A DNA stretch of 64,000 nt. It comes from Malachius bipustulatus (lineage: Eukaryota; Arthropoda; Insecta; Coleoptera; Melyridae). The DNA lies in contig OU342630.1 in assembly GCA_910589415.1 (NCBI GenBank), forward strand, positions 93,368,186-93,432,185, given 5' to 3'. The notes under the pieces were generated by a model, which ran no database searches, was not told the DNA's origin, and saw only the letters and a program-made list of their open reading frames with translations. Shown here in pieces: positions 22,306-36,200 of this stretch; position 1 is the stretch's first letter, and each line of letters starts with the position of its first letter. Both the position numbers and the translations under genes were made by a program.

Positions 22306-25300
22306 TGGAAAGACTCCGGTAAAGATTGTATTCACACTACTAACAACTATACTACTAAGAACACAAAATATGTTCTTATAGGTAGTGTAAATACATCCCC
22401 ATAACAATACAAAATAAGACAAATAGAGTTAGGAACGCGCACTGCCTAACTCTATACATATAAGCTACCTGTGACCTTACGAATGTAGTACAATAAGCGA
22501 GGGATGAGAAAATAGGAACGAGAATCCTACAGCAAGTGGGAAATTGCAACTGAAGCGGGAAGTGGGATAGTTTTCATCTTTGAACCTTATGCATGGTAGC
22601 AAGAAAATCGACTAGGTCTTAGTGATAAACTCGGACTAAACGCCGAAATTGTATAATAATTAATTCGTATTACTTTACTAGTATACTTTCCTGTACTCAT
22701 CCTGTGAAAGGACACTTTTTGACGTTAAAAATAAATCAACCATGGTATCTTTTCCCCACTCTTTACTATTAGGTATAGTAAAAAAAAATACTGCGTCAGC
22801 TGAAACCATTTTATAATTTTTTTACTCACAAACTTCGTACAGGTTTCTCTTACATGAATCCATAAAAGGAGTAAAATTTTAGTTTTTTAAGATTATCGTT
22901 TCAGCGAACATAATTAATGGTCAACGCCAACGCTACGTAAAGAGGGTTCGATTATTTAAAAATAATCAGGAGCAAGTATCAAAATTCTAAAAGTCCTCTT
23001 ATATTAATAGAGGTTAATATCCATATCTTTCTACTAAGTAACACCGTTTTTGTCGTGAAATATTAACAAAGTGATTAATCAAATATGGCGTCACCGTCAC
23101 AAACCTTTACAGAAGCTTTTTAAATCATGATCAGGTAGCGAATACAAATTAATCTAATAGATGTCGCATGCAGGAGTTCGTAAAAAGCGAAAGGGGTCAG
23201 AAAGTTAAGATCTGAAAAAATGTAATCCTGTAAGAGTAACACAACTGTCATTAATCACGGGCTTATCTGGTGTTCGTGACGTCACCGCGGTTTGAATCGG
23301 CACAGCTTTGTTCTTGCCGGGTTGGCCTAGTGCATAGCCGACGAGGTCCAGGAGTGACACTTCCCAGCTAATAGTGTAATTGGGTGCAAAAACCTTGCTT
23401 TGACGCAATCTATCCGAAAAATCCTCTGGTGATTCTCGGCTTTTCCGAGGGTCGACACATTGTTCAATGTCACACCAGCTAGACCTTTGCTCACTTTCCT
23501 TAGAAACTCTCCACCGAGACGTCGCCGTTTTTATGGATTCACGACATCCCCAGTGTATCATTAATTAAGTCTTAAATTGTTTCTCTTTACTAGGAAAAAG
23601 TAAATTATAAAAGAAAAAATATACAACTACGGAGACACAGTGTGATGATCATTATGAAATATTATAACAATTTGCTTAAGAAGCGAAATATGTACATACC
23701 GAGTGATTTTCACAGCAACTATTATTAAAATAGAGCACAGTTAATTTGGTGAAAAAATAAAATAATAATAACCTGAAGAAGTCATTGTGAAGTATATCTA
23801 CATAGTTAGTTATCATAAAATACTTTTTCCTTATACAAATGCAAGTTTAGAAAATCAGTGATTCAAAAACAATTAGTTTGTCTAATTCAGAGGTCCTAAC
23901 CATCTTGGTTAAAAAACATGTAATAAGTGTAAAACATTGTAACAAAATATATACCTTTTTAGAGATAGAATTGGGGAACGGGGGGGGGGGGGGGGAATTA
24001 AATCCCTCTTAGCTACCTTGACTTTTGTTCCATTTAAACTACATTAAATTAATTTACCAGTTAACTGCATACAGCAGCTCGAGTATAGAGTACAACCGCC
24101 GGAAGGGGGGGGGGGTATATTATGTGAGATTGAGATAATCCCCAAGATGAATAGGAGTCCGGAGAATTAATTTTTTTGAAAAACTGTCCAAGATTCTTTA
24201 TTTAATTGCATTTCCGATGATACAAAAATCAAGATATATACAAGAATCACAAGATGCAAAAAGAAAATTGGCTTTGACTGGGTTACAAAACCCAAACTCA
24301 ACCACACCTTAGCTGCAAATAATGTAAATTGTTCGTATTATTGCACATTCAACACAAATCTAACACCTGCAATCAAGGTGGAGTTCAATTTGGGTATTTT
24401 CATGTTACTGGAATGCGGAGGCAAATTTAAATGTGTAGCTTTTCAATAAAATATGTGTTCTAGCGACTATTTGTCAAAAGTATGTCCTTTTATGTAAAAT
24501 AGCGGGCCGGCATGCCCCCTGCTATTTTTTTTCGTATTAGGTACAGGATACAGGATGATATAAAAAAATACGCCGCATTTTGTTATGACTCTTATCACTC
24601 ATTAGTATTATTGGAAGAAGTGCTGAATGACCATATACGATCATGTTGTATAGAAGCTTTTATTTACAGAAGCAAAAGCAACCAAATCTTTGATCTCTGA
24701 AATGAAAAAGCGCCTTTATGACATAAAAGACTAATAAGCTGGTGAGTTTTTCTCTCATTAGCTAATGAAATAATAATTCTGACGCCAATAAGGAAAGCTG
24801 TCACTTTGCTGACAGTTGCAGAATACATAGGAATATAATTAAAGCATAAATAACAGGGAACGTATTCATGCATATTATACATCTGAAATCTAGCGCGAAC
24901 CACATGGCGCCACTGCACTCGCGTTATACGGAATTTTACTTCAATAGACTTCATGCAGTAACCAGGGTTTTATATTTTCTCTGTTGGCTAGCTATACTTC
25001 AGAAGTTTTTTTTAAACTTTTTTTTTAAGTTCACTGCATATAACAGATCGAGTGTCATCAACCATGTTGCCAAAGCAATTTTAGTCGAAAAATCTATTGT
25101 ACCTTTATAAATGTCAATTTAAAATTTTTTCTCTAAAATTTTCTGATATGCGACCCGCACCTTATGATGCATTTTTAAACCCAGAATAACACTGCTACTT
25201 AAAAAAAAATCGGCAAAATGTCCGACATTGGCAGAATATGCACTATTTTTTTGGTCAAATTTACATTAGTTGAACCAACAAATTACATTAATATTTGTTA

Positions 25301-28300
25301 AGTATCCCTATATGTATACTATTTAAATTTATTCAGGGATTCAGATTATAGTTAGTGTCTACAGTTCGTGAATAAGCAACCCGAAATATTTGTATAAATG
25401 CAATATCCGCAGTGCACAAGTGGTCGTCGATGGAACAATATTCCGCAATAAATTATCGGCGTAAAGATGAAATAGAGACTACTACATCCCTGAATTTTGA
25501 ACGCGGCGAGATCGAATTTTCAAATAAAAACAAGAAGCGACACAGGGACCAGGAGCACGGGGAGTCCAATTTATTTCATACCGTTGCGCCGGCACAGGGA
25601 TAAAATCGAGGAAACGATATAATCTCTCGATTTTTATTCAATATAGAGCTTTGCATTAATTTCGTCAGGCGTCGACAATGGAACGGCAAATCCCGCAGAA
25701 GCTTCCAAATCCGGGCTCCAATTACCTAAGCAATTAAAACCAATTGCTGTTCTGGCGAATGGCGGAAAACTCCAGGTCATATCCGGATGTCCTCGCCATT
25801 CTAAAGCATCAAAACTCCTCTATACATCCCATATGATGGAAAAATATGAAAATTTTTATTAATAGGGTATTATTATTATTAATGCATCATGACTTGCAAA
25901 TTCTGAAGAAACTTTTTTCAACTTCTCCCATTCAAAATGACAGAAAAGCTCTATAACAATAGGATCATGATTAGAAATCGAAAATCTTCCAAGTCCAAAG
26001 AAAAATCTGGAGCAGATATTCTGAACACTGAAGCCGGTTATAATGTAATATGTTGGTACCTTCTGTCGTCGCAAGTAACAAATTTCATTTTAAATTCATA
26101 TTACTTTATAGGCTACACTTCTCATGGATCTTCTCTTATACAACTGTGATCGTTATCTTGTTTCTTAAAAGTCAGCAAGACTGACGTAGGTATGATACTC
26201 TTCCAAGAGAATTTCTTGTCTTATTTTTATTTACCTACTTTACGCAACTTTTGGAAACATACAACAAAGTTGTTTCAATTTGATTTCTAAATTAAAATTG
26301 AATAAAGGCATCATATGAATTTAATTATTGCTGCTGCATATAATTAATCTTTACGTTACAGACCTTAAAAGATTTCTTAGCTTTTATTAAATACCTCGTT
26401 AAATACTTAATACCTCTGGTGATTTCTCTTTGAAATAATAAAACAAATGAGACTAAATTAGCTTCATTCGTCGGGAAAAATAGGTTGTCAGCTATTCGCC
26501 GAGAAATAATATTTACGGACTATAATCCACGTGTGCTGCCTTCTTACTGTGATTTTGAAAACTAAAAGAAATCTGATGGATATCGTTAAGCAAATCAGAA
26601 TTATAAATTCCAAAAAGTAGTGTAACAAGCAATAACATTAGATAGATACTATATAAAAGAGTGAAATCGATGAGTTATGCAAAGTATGCATGCAACTAGA
26701 GAGCTTCACATCTTTTCGTTCTCGCCTGAACTACGTTCTGAAATTAATTATCTACGTCATAGTCGTTTCTTAACGCAATTAACTATGATATGATAATGAC
26801 TGGAATATTTGAAAAAAATAACTAGTTATCCCGGTCGATTAAACGAGAGTGTTTTTCCGTTAATAATCACCACATTAATATCAACTTCCATAGTTTTTTC
26901 TCGATTTTAACATCAGACGGTGCGTGATATCTACAAGAGACTGTGAATGTCGCCCTTTCAGCAGTCCAATTTTCAAGGTCTTCGCCTGACTTCTTCGTAT
27001 TTGAGAAACAACTGATTCCCGTATAGCTACAAGCACTAAACATCATTTTATTTCGGAAAGGTATCCATGCAACGACATCAGCGAACTGAGGTTAAAGTTC
27101 TAAGTATGTTGCCTTCCAAAGAACTTTTGCCAAAGGGCGAAAGTCGCACTTTGAAAATCTACCAAAAAGAATAAGAGCCTACCTCCGGCATCTAACCTCG
27201 AACATTCATTCAGATCAAGTTGTTTCAACTGAAAGTCTTTCAATCAACGCTAAAATGAAAGAACTGAAATTGATCAAGTGATTAATTATTTCATGTTTTA
27301 TCTAATTATTTAATCGCCTTTAAATTGCCTTGTAAAAGCGGAGGTAAGACCGACCTGACTAAATTTCCCTAATATTCTTGTAAATTGAATACTTATATAC
27401 CGACTTATATTTTTGAATTATCAAGTATTATAGCTACCTCAAGATATTTACATTTTACTTCTTTGTATCCTAACTCAATGTTATAATCATGGATTTTCAA
27501 TACAGGGTCTACCGCCATGCACTTTGTTAAAATTTTTCAGTTCAAATAAAATAAGGAGAAATAAATCTAAGATTGATTTTTTGATTTTTTTTCTTGACCT
27601 CAGACTGTCCCTTTTATAAATTATTAAACATCAATGTTATGTAAATAAAAATGCCTGGTATCCTGCCGTACTCTACCTCAACTAATAAAATGTTTCTTAA
27701 GAACCCAACTTTTATATAAGAGAAATTACAATAATAAAAAAAGTGAAGTAAGTTTTCTTCTACTCATAAGTGGTGAGATAATATTAGATTATTAGAAAAG
27801 AAAATCCGTTTCCTAATATGTAACTTGATTCTCCAAAATACGAATTTTTAAAAATTAGCTACCCTCAAAAATTTCTGCTTGATGAAACTACCCACAACAT
27901 TGCGGATTAGCTGTCCGAGGTGTATTATTGGCAGCATAGGGAAATATAATAAAGCTGACACGGCCTGAAATAGGTCATGATGCTGGTAATTACAAGACCC
28001 TGTACGTAGGGGATCGCGCTTGGCCGTAATGGAAATAGCAAAGCTGACAAACAATTTCTATTTAGTAGCTATGAATGCGAGCGAATTAAATCTATGAGAA
28101 TACTATGCACGGAGCCTCTCCGCTACGACAAGCTTTTTATTGCTTTATTGTCTCTGCAATAAAACTTAATTGTTTTTAGAATGGCTTCCTGAGGGTTTGT
28201 TCGACCAGGTCCAACGTGGTGAAACAGCACGCAATCCGGTCAAAATTAATCTATTAAGGGATACACGAAATAACCCTTCAAAGCATTTTACAATAACTCT

Positions 28301-28980
28301 TCAACTAATTATAAGTATGTATAGGTGCTCATTAAGAAACAATTTTATAGGTACCTACTTTTAAACAATAAAAATTTTTCTTTTGAATATTGAAGAAAAT
28401 TATTACTGACTTTAAAATCGAATTCACAAAGAATACAATATCCCTTCCAAAACAAAGAATTGCGTTGGCGATTATGCTGTGAGTTCACATTGAAAGAAAC
28501 AAATTCCGCAAAGTCATGCCTAAGAATTTTTTCCATTTTGTTTTTTTAGAAAAAAAAGTTCGGTTAATACGTCGATTTATATTTTTAAATCACCCTTCTT
28601 TTCATCTATACGCTAAAAAATTAAATCCCAGTTACAAAAACCCCACTTTGTTATTTACGGATTTGTATACTGAATAACAAATCCGTTTCAGTATAATCCA
28701 CCTTCCCTTCCCCTTAATTCTCATAATATACCTATTTTATTTATAATGAGCAGTTACTGACCTTTATTTTCAAAGACAGAAAAGGGCAGTTACTGCCGGT
28801 AACTATACGATCACATAAAGCCGAGGTGTACAGAAACGGGTTATATATCGAATCCATTAAATGCAGAATGTATTTGATATAAAAAAGGGAAGGTCACGAC
28901 ATTTGAGAATTAAAAAGCAATATTTTAATCGACATAATTCCAAAGTTTTTTTTTTTAAATGCATCGACTCCATCAGTGCT
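22306..28980. other. Long AT-rich stretch with no recognised gene
   Basis: No open frame shows a family motif. The longest (23205-23561, -, 118 codons) lies in a GC-richer island that includes the palindrome TGACGTCA near 23278, a cAMP-response-type site. A second GC-richer island lies at about 25480-25800. Homopolymer G runs occur near 23978-23995 and 24105-24116. Two overlapping hairpins lie at 28657-28695. Confidence 0.5.
28657..28695. repeat. Two overlapping perfect inverted repeats
   Basis: ACGGATTTGT (28657-28666) is complementary to ACAAATCCGT (28677-28686). TATACTGAA (28666-28674) is complementary to TTCAGTATA (28687-28695). The pairs interlock, so only one hairpin can form at a time. 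Confidence 0.8.
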
Positions 28981-29226
28981 CTAATATAATAATAATAATA
29001 ATAATAATAATACTTTATTGCCCAACAGATTTACAACAAATCCAATAACAGGACAATATCTAAAGATTAGTAATAATATGTGCAGACAAAAACATCATAC
29101 CATTAAAATAGTTACACTATCTATTATAAAATATTTAACAATATAACAATATACAAAGCAAGTTAGGGAACGAAGAAAATAAAGTTATACATAACCCTCA
29201 CCCCACCAACAAAAGCATGACAATAT

Positions 29227-32087
29227 CTAAAAATTCAAATCAGCAACCCGCAATATATCAGTTAAGGAGCTGGCATTTAGGTCACAAAAACTAGAGATGC
29301 GATTAAAGTAGGTTGACATAACGTACACCGGCGATTTTAGAAGTACATTTGACCTTGCTATGCGCAAGGCAAACGTTTTTACATTTCTAGAATTTGAGCG
29401 AGGGATATGAAAATTAAAAAGTTGAAGTATTGATGAGCAATCGATACGGTTATGGAAGAGACAGTATAAAAATTTAACAGCGACTAGCTTCCGCCTCTTC
29501 TCCAGTGACATGAAGTCGAATTGTTTCAGCAGCAAGTCATGATCAAAGCCTCTAGTGGGAAACTCATTATGCACCCTATAACTGAGCATTTTCAAAAACC
29601 TCCTCTGAATACGCTCGACCTGACCAATGTGACATGTGTAGTAGGGTGACCACACAATACTGCAATAATCCAATTTGGATCTAACGTAGGAGTAAAAAAG
29701 AATTTTCAATGAATTAATATTTCTAAAATCTCTACAGTTCCTACTTATGAATCCAAGCATTTTCATCGCAGATTTGGTAATACTAGAAATGTGCTCAGTA
29801 AAGGAAAGACCACTATCAAAAATGACCCCAAGATCCCTTATGGAGTTGGAACGGATAAAGTTGGTAGAATTAAAAGTGTAGCTGAATACAAGAGGGTTGT
29901 TTTTCTTGGTGAAGGTGACCACTCGACATTTGTTGACATTTATCTGAAGATTATTATCAACACACCACCGTTCCAGACAATCAACAGAATTCTGCAGCGC
30001 CCGGAAATCACTGACGTTATTAACTACAGAAAAAATTTTCAAGTCATCCGCAAAAAGAAGGCTATGGGAACAAATGACATCTGTGATGTCATTGATAAAC
30101 AATAAGAATAGTAGGGGTCCCAGGTTTGAACCCTGGGGTACCCCAGACGTGGGTGTGAACTGTTCTGATACATGACCATTATATATTACATATTGATGCC
30201 TATCTGATAGGTAAGAATTAAACAAGGACACTAATTGAGAAGAGAAACCAAAGCACACCAGCTTTCTTAATAGAATACTATGGTCAATTCGGTCAAAGGC
30301 CTTCGAGAAATCAGTGTATACCACATCCACCTGCATTTTATTGTCTAGGGCATCAGCTATAAACTGAGTAAAAAACACGAGATTGGTCACCGTAGAGCGT
30401 TTATCCATGAAGCCGTGTTGCTGAGGAGAAATCGATTGACGAACCGCAGGATAAATGAAGGAGTACATCACCATCTCAAAGACCTTCGCAAAATTATTCA
30501 AAATAGAGATTGGTCTATAATTAGAAATAAACTGAGGGTCACCACTCTTAAGAACCGGACAGACTTTGGCGGTCTTCCACATATCTGGAAAGGTTGAGGT
30601 CTCTAAAGACAAATTAAAGATAATCAGAAGAGGCTCAAGAAAGACATGTTCGCAATCTCTGATCAAGTAACTAGGTATTTGATCAGATCCAGCAGTTGCC
30701 CTATTTTTCAGTCTTCCTATTGCGCCGCTAACATCCTCCTCCGATATCCTCGGAACAGTCACAGACAATGAGCCAGACGGAGATACCACATCATTCCCGA
30801 CAGCAGTATCAGCTGAGGGTGGTGAGTACACACCGCTAAAATAACGGGCAAAACAGTCAACAATGTCAGTGGGGCTATCATAAACTAAACCTCCCTCATC
30901 ATATAATGTACCTGGAATCCTCGAGCTGCCCCTTTTACTTTGTATAAATTGCCAGAATCTCTTTGGCTCAGTAATGAGGTTATTTTGCAGGTTATTAATA
31001 TAGTCCGTGTACGCTTTCCTCGTTTTGGCCTTGATCAACGCTCTAAGTTCCCTAAATCTTTGGAGCCTAGATATGTCACCCGTGCGTTTATGGATACTGT
31101 AACACTTATGTTTGAGTTTGATATCTTGTATAATTTCATTAGTATACCACGGAGGATAAGAATATGTATTGGATTTTCTACGATATTTTGGAACAAATTG
31201 ATCAAATATTGAATAGATTTTATGGTAAAACAGGGAGCAAGCTTCATCAACGTTATTGAAAGATTTAAGTTCGGACCAATCCTCAGTAAGTAGAGTATCA
31301 TATAAAGCTGGAAAATTTGCTTTTTTAAAGTTATATCTCATACTAGAAGAGTTACAAGGAAAATTCACAACCCTTGGAGTGACGAGATCAACCTCAATAG
31401 ACAATGCCGGATGATATAAATCCTCCCTGACAAACGGTGCACTGTCATGGCAAACCATGCAATCAATATCTCCCACAACCAAGTCCAATGTACGATTAAT
31501 GCTGTTGCGTACGTTATTAAATTGATTAAACCCAGTATATTCCAGGAAGCTGCTGAACATCTGACATTTAGGATCCCTACCGCTAGCATCAGTCCAATTT
31601 GGAATGTTAAAGTCGCCCACAATCAAAACATTAGCAGTTACATCAGCCAAGTGGGCCCCGAACAAATCAAAGAAATATTCTAAGTCTGCGATGGTGGTAT
31701 CCGGCGATATGTAGACACAGTATATATGTATAAGTCTTAAATTTAGTTTGACTTTACACCCAACACAATCTATAGACATGACTTCACGTGAAAGAAGATC
31801 AAGATCCAAACTAGATGCGTTGTATGACTTCCTCAATGCCAAAATGACACCACCACCACGAGACTTGTTTACGAGGCTGAACTGGCGGTCCTTACGAAAA
31901 ACAGTAAAGTTATTATAAAAATATTCAGAATTAGATATCTCATCAGACAGCCAGGTTTCAGCCACACAAACGCAATCAAAGTCTACATTACATGAACTCA
32001 CATAAAAGTCAGATGTTTTTGTTCTCAAACCCCGCACATTCTTAAAATAACACTTGAAGGTCGAAACATTCTGTCGGGCATTTATGT
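29227..32087 (-). CDS. LINE ORF2: endonuclease and reverse transcriptase
   Basis: ORF2 nicks the target and copies the element RNA. The N-terminal apurinic-type endonuclease shows AETWL, GGGVILAL and VGDFNIPNW; the usual SDH motif is altered (LYHPALSIEV). The reverse transcriptase follows: NYRPISILNN, motif A TDFSKAFDRIDH, motif B GVPQGSNLGPLLF and catalytic motif C LFADD. The C-terminal region contains SKLDYCSIVWSPYY and the usual QRRFL segment. There is no RNase H. No ATG precedes the endonuclease: the first in-frame ATG comes about 87 codons after the GTG at 32037, already inside that domain. The open frame reaches upstream into the end of ORF1, where a slippery site lies. Apparently intact to the stop. 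Confidence 0.9.
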
Positions 32088-32924
32088 GTTTTTTGAACGA
32101 TTCCGTTCTGAACTACCCTTTCTCACGATGTACGGACAGTTGTTCCTATATTTCAAAATAATGTCCTTATTTCCATTGGCTACTTCGGCTCTAAACTCTT
32201 GAATGGTTGCTCTATTCTCCCTACGCTGGGCATCAGTGAGATCAGCATAAAAATGGTGCAGACGGTCACCATTACGTTTATTTGATCGCAGCACAACCCT
32301 GGCTTCTTCTTCCTTATCATAGATAATTTTCAAGGGACGAATTTTCCCATCAGTGATAGAACCAATACGAACGATCTTCCTAGGTTGCGGGAATGAACCC
32401 AAAGGTTCCAGAATCCTGCTGACATTGCTCAGGTCATCGAGAGTTTTACCAGATATAGTTTCAGCAGAGGACTCTGGTATGTTGTAAAGCAGGACATTGC
32501 GGCCTCGCTTTCTGCGATCCTCCAGCTCAGAAGCAAGATCAGTCATGTTAGGCTTCGTAATTCCTCTGGAGGAAGAACACAATCGCAGTTGTCGCAGCTC
32601 ATCCTTCATTCCTTCAACGTCCTTTTCTAGGGTACTGATTCGTTCATTAATTTTAGTAAATTGATCGGAGATAACGTTCATAACGGTGGTTTTAAATGAT
32701 TCAAACTGCAACTTCATAGTACTTTCAATAATTGAAAGTTGAGACGAGATATTTGGTTGGGTGCAAGCTGAACACATCCACTGGTCTCGAGAAAGCAGCT
32801 TCAGTTCCCGTTCATCAATGTTCAGGCATTTAATATGGGAGGATTTCTTACATAAACCATTGCATTTAAGGGCCGGAGTTGTCGGTGTAATAGCAGAGTT
32901 ACAAGTAGTGCAGTATCCAGGCAT
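32082..32924 (-). CDS. LINE ORF1: PHD-finger RNA-binding protein
   Basis: ORF1 proteins coat the element RNA. The start is taken as the ATG at 32924 because the sequence becomes PHD-like at once; the 68 codons upstream look like leader. Residues of about 4-55 carry ordered Cys and His (YCTTC, KCNGLC, SHIKC, MCSAC), a PHD-like zinc finger. Residues of about 60-120 are heptad-rich (FTKINERISTLEKDVEGMKD), a likely coiled coil. Then comes a nucleic-acid-binding type domain starting at RGRNVLLYNIPES, with a basic C-terminus. The protein is about 280 residues. Its stop overlaps the ORF2 frame. Confidence 0.85.
   Translation of the reverse strand: MPGYCTTCNSAITPTTPALKCNGLCKKSSHIKCLNIDERELKLLSRDQWMCSACTQPNISSQLSIIESTMKLQFESFKTTVMNVISDQFTKINERISTLEKDVEGMKDELRQLRLCSSSRGITKPNMTDLASELEDRRKRGRNVLLYNIPESSAETISGKTLDDLSNVSRILEPLGSFPQPRKIVRIGSITDGKIRPLKIIYDKEEEARVVLRSNKRNGDRLHHFYADLTDAQRRENRATIQEFRAEVANGNKDIILKYRNNCPYIVRKGSSERNRSKNT
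32088..32094 (-). promoter_or_regulatory. Candidate -1 ribosomal frameshift heptamer (A AAA AAC)
   Basis: The heptamer A AAA AAC sits in the ORF1 frame (codons TCA AAA AAC), one codon before the ORF1 stop. A -1 slip moves the ribosome directly into the ORF2 frame, which is open from about 32112. ORF2 has no ATG before its endonuclease domain. No downstream structure was assessed. Confidence 0.6.
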
Positions 32925-33260
32925 AATGAAAATGTAAATACAAAACAGCTGATCAGGAATCGAATTCAAATAATAATATAGGTACTTGCGATTAGTGGTC
33001 CGTGATAAGGATAAGATACGATGCGAAAGAGAATTTACGTTGATAAAAACAATAATAATTAAGGAAAATATAAATTGATTTTCCCCGTAAAAGCCTACAA
33101 ATAGGCAATTTGTAGCACAACTCACCAACCCACAAGTACACTAAAAGGTGTTTATTGATGTAATTAAGTTAGTGCACAAGTTATCACTTAAAAAAGTCAC
33201 TCAAAAACCAGTTTAAATTAATAATAAAGTGGACGACAATAATTGAGCTGCACTCAGTCA

Positions 33261-36200
33261 CACAATTTTAATGGGAATCAAATATCCTTCAATCCCAAGG
33301 ATTCTATCTGTTGGATGTCAGATTTAAACACATCTTTCCCAGGCAGCAATTATTTTAGTCTTAACTACGTATTAACGACTATCACAGGAACTTTAAAGTT
33401 TTTGCCAATGGTTATATAGGAACGAAATTAGAACAGTTCTATAACGTGCCTGGCACGAAAATGGGGAACAATTTTCAGGTGAGAGGTAGGTTATTGCGAC
33501 GACCCTGGAACTAATATAATAATTACGTTCCGCTGACGTAGTGGGGACGTAATAACGTGGTATCCGTTACTTGAATGGAATCTCCTGTTTATATCTCTGG
33601 CGCTGTCGCCTGTTGTACTCACTCTCATTGTCTTGCTACTATGAAAGCAATTTTACATCAATTTCTACATAATCGACTTTTATTGATTCATACAAAATGT
33701 CGCAGGTTAATATAATACGAAAGTTATAATATTACACAGTCTCTACGTTTACTACCTGACGTTTACATCTTCTGTCTTTGTCTTTGTTTCTCTCACCATT
33801 TTATCATCACAATTATGTCTGAGCCTCAGTTGACATACGTTCACCAGTTGTAGCTATTTGCGCGTCATCATGAAAGGAGTGAGCTGCGTTTTCGTTTTTT
33901 GTAGGGAATTTGTACACAACGCAAAGATATAGAACTTCCTCCTGTTCAGAGCCAGAGGATTCTGTTCATATACTGTAGCTTACCATCGATTCCAACTCTT
34001 GCAGACACTTCCACAGGTTGTCTCTCGTCGAAGATTCACCACAGTTAGGAGATGGGTCCTAACTGGAGAAAAAGTCCCCGAATCTCTTAACAGCTAGCCG
34101 TACACAAAAAAAGCTGATTTAGATTTTTGTTGTCTGCATTTCTCAGGCCGGAATAGCATTTGATTAAAAGATAAATCTAGGTCGCATTGGCAGTTTTTAT
34201 GACGATCATAATTCAGGATTTTTCAGATCATGATTTAGAACGCAGGTATAGAATGTACTGTCCATAAATCTCGTTTTGCGTTAAGGTTATCTCACCGATG
34301 CCATCGGGTAAATGTCATTCTAATACTCGGGAAGAAAAGGGCTTCAATTCAATTTGATTATCAGCATTGTAATTACAGAACGAAATTAAAACGGAAAAGT
34401 CAGGCAGATATCTCGTCAAATATATCATCCAACAGCACACACATCATTATTTTCGTCCTATACCTACCGGAATGACAAATGCGTGCCGTACGTTCAGATG
34501 CAGAGATTAGAGTTCCACATAAAACCATATAGAGAGGGATACTGTTAAGCTCCGCACGTAGATTCAGTTAAAATACAGCTTCCATAAATCATACCATGCG
34601 CTCTCCTGGCGACAACGCTACTTGCACTGAAATCAGAACGAAATTAAGTAATTTTTCAAGAGGAAAAGCCGCGATGGCACTGAACTTGCGAAATTATTGC
34701 AAGCGTTATCTATGTAGAACCGGAAATGATTCAGCCGGCGGGAAATCAGAGGTTCAGCTAGATGTCGCGCTAAACGCCGGAATAGGAAACCTCGCGCGGA
34801 AATTGGACGGATCAAGGATCCTCTCTGCATACCAATCGACCCTGTTACAAACTGTATCGGTCGGCAAATAAATATTGTCGCAAATTACAGGGGGGTTAGG
34901 GGTAAAAAGAATGGTATTTAAAAAAAACACCTAATTTATTACATAAAATATGAAATGTTAGAATCAACAATGTTTACATACACCTATAATGACTCAACCC
35001 TGTGGAGCCCTAGTACATAACTGTTTATGAAAAACTCGCCAATCAAATATCTCTCACCTACTATAATTTGGTACACCCAAAAAGAGGTACTTACATGTTA
35101 GAAGACCCAGTCGGTCTAAGGAGTGAGCTCAGCTTTTCCGATTATTGGGGGTAGACTCTTGAGGGACACTTTTGTACTCACTTCACTAAACGCACTGAGA
35201 TAGTACTTGCCCTTATTGCCCAGTATGCCCGCTTAACTAGCGGAATGCCAGATTCACTTTGGCTCGCAGAGTGCGGGCCACTTACTCCCTCCGCGAGCGG
35301 AGACGGAGAGCCCCCTTCAATTGGAGAGTCAATTCTTTTATTTAAACTTTTCTGATTGAGTCAGCAAGTCAATCACCTATTTTCCCCAATTTCATATCAC
35401 GCTTGCAAGTTGGCTTTTATTAATAACTTTGAAATATCAACTATTGCAACAACAATCATGTTGACCTGACCTGAATTACTTGCTTGCTGTGACGTTCTGT
35501 AATTATTATGAAATATCAATATTAAAGTATTCCGGCATTTGTGCCTACTTGACAATATCCAAAGCAACTCATTAAAATAAGGCTTGGGCTAACACGCCTC
35601 AGCCCCGAAGTTCTATAACAAAGCAGCCAAGGACGCATGAAAATATGTCCACACCTTCTCTCTGGTTTGTTTTATAAAAGACATTTCAGAATAACAGATG
35701 GAGAGAACATTCAAACGATGCTATTCTTTTTAAAGTTCCCGATTGTAAAAATTAAATTAAAGCGGGTTTAATTCTTTAGCGAATGGTTACGAGTATATCT
35801 TCGGCTTAATGGTTTAATACCCCTGTAAAGTTTATTGCGATTTCATTTTCTGACATCGCCTTTTAAGTTTTCTGTGAACGATGAACATTTCTCTTATAGA
35901 TATCTCTGTTGCATGATTAAATTTCACTGACTTTCCATTTGATTCTGATTCACATACTGTGCATTTTAGTAAATTGGACAGCAAATTCGACGCAACTTCA
36001 GGTATGTTACTGGGATATGGAAATTTGGTAATTTACACAAATGTGCAAAAATCCATGGTTACCTTCGAATATAAAAGTGCCACTTTTAGGGCAGTGCACT
36101 GTAAATTCCAAGGAATAAGTAGTACTGAAAATAAATAAATACCAAATGTTCCTGAAATCATATTTCATTCAAAATTTCAAAAAGAAATGGTAAGGAGAAA

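Larger units (their letters stand above)
28986..33260 (-). mobile_element. Near full-length non-LTR retrotransposon (CR1/Jockey group)
   Basis: Reading on the - strand, there is a 5' leader, ORF1 with a PHD-like finger, ORF2 with endonuclease and reverse transcriptase, a 3' untranslated region, and a tail of ATT repeats (+ strand AAT repeats at about 28988-29012) preceded by CAATAAAGT. Both ORFs are open over their whole length, so this is the youngest-looking protein-coding element in the window. The 5' boundary is approximate, and I found no target duplication. Clade placement within CR1/Jockey relatives is unsure. Confidence 0.85.

Noticed and set aside
23205..23561. 118-codon open frame as a host gene
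   Set aside because: No recognised motif, no splice partner and no similarity to anything else here.
28657..28695. H-type RNA pseudoknot
   Set aside because: The connecting loops would be 0, 2 and 0 bases, too short to span stems of 9-10 bp, so alternative hairpins are more likely.
29791..31683. Plus-strand open frames across the LINE (for example 29791-30105 and 31447-31683)
   Set aside because: They are shadows of the intact minus-strand ORF2.
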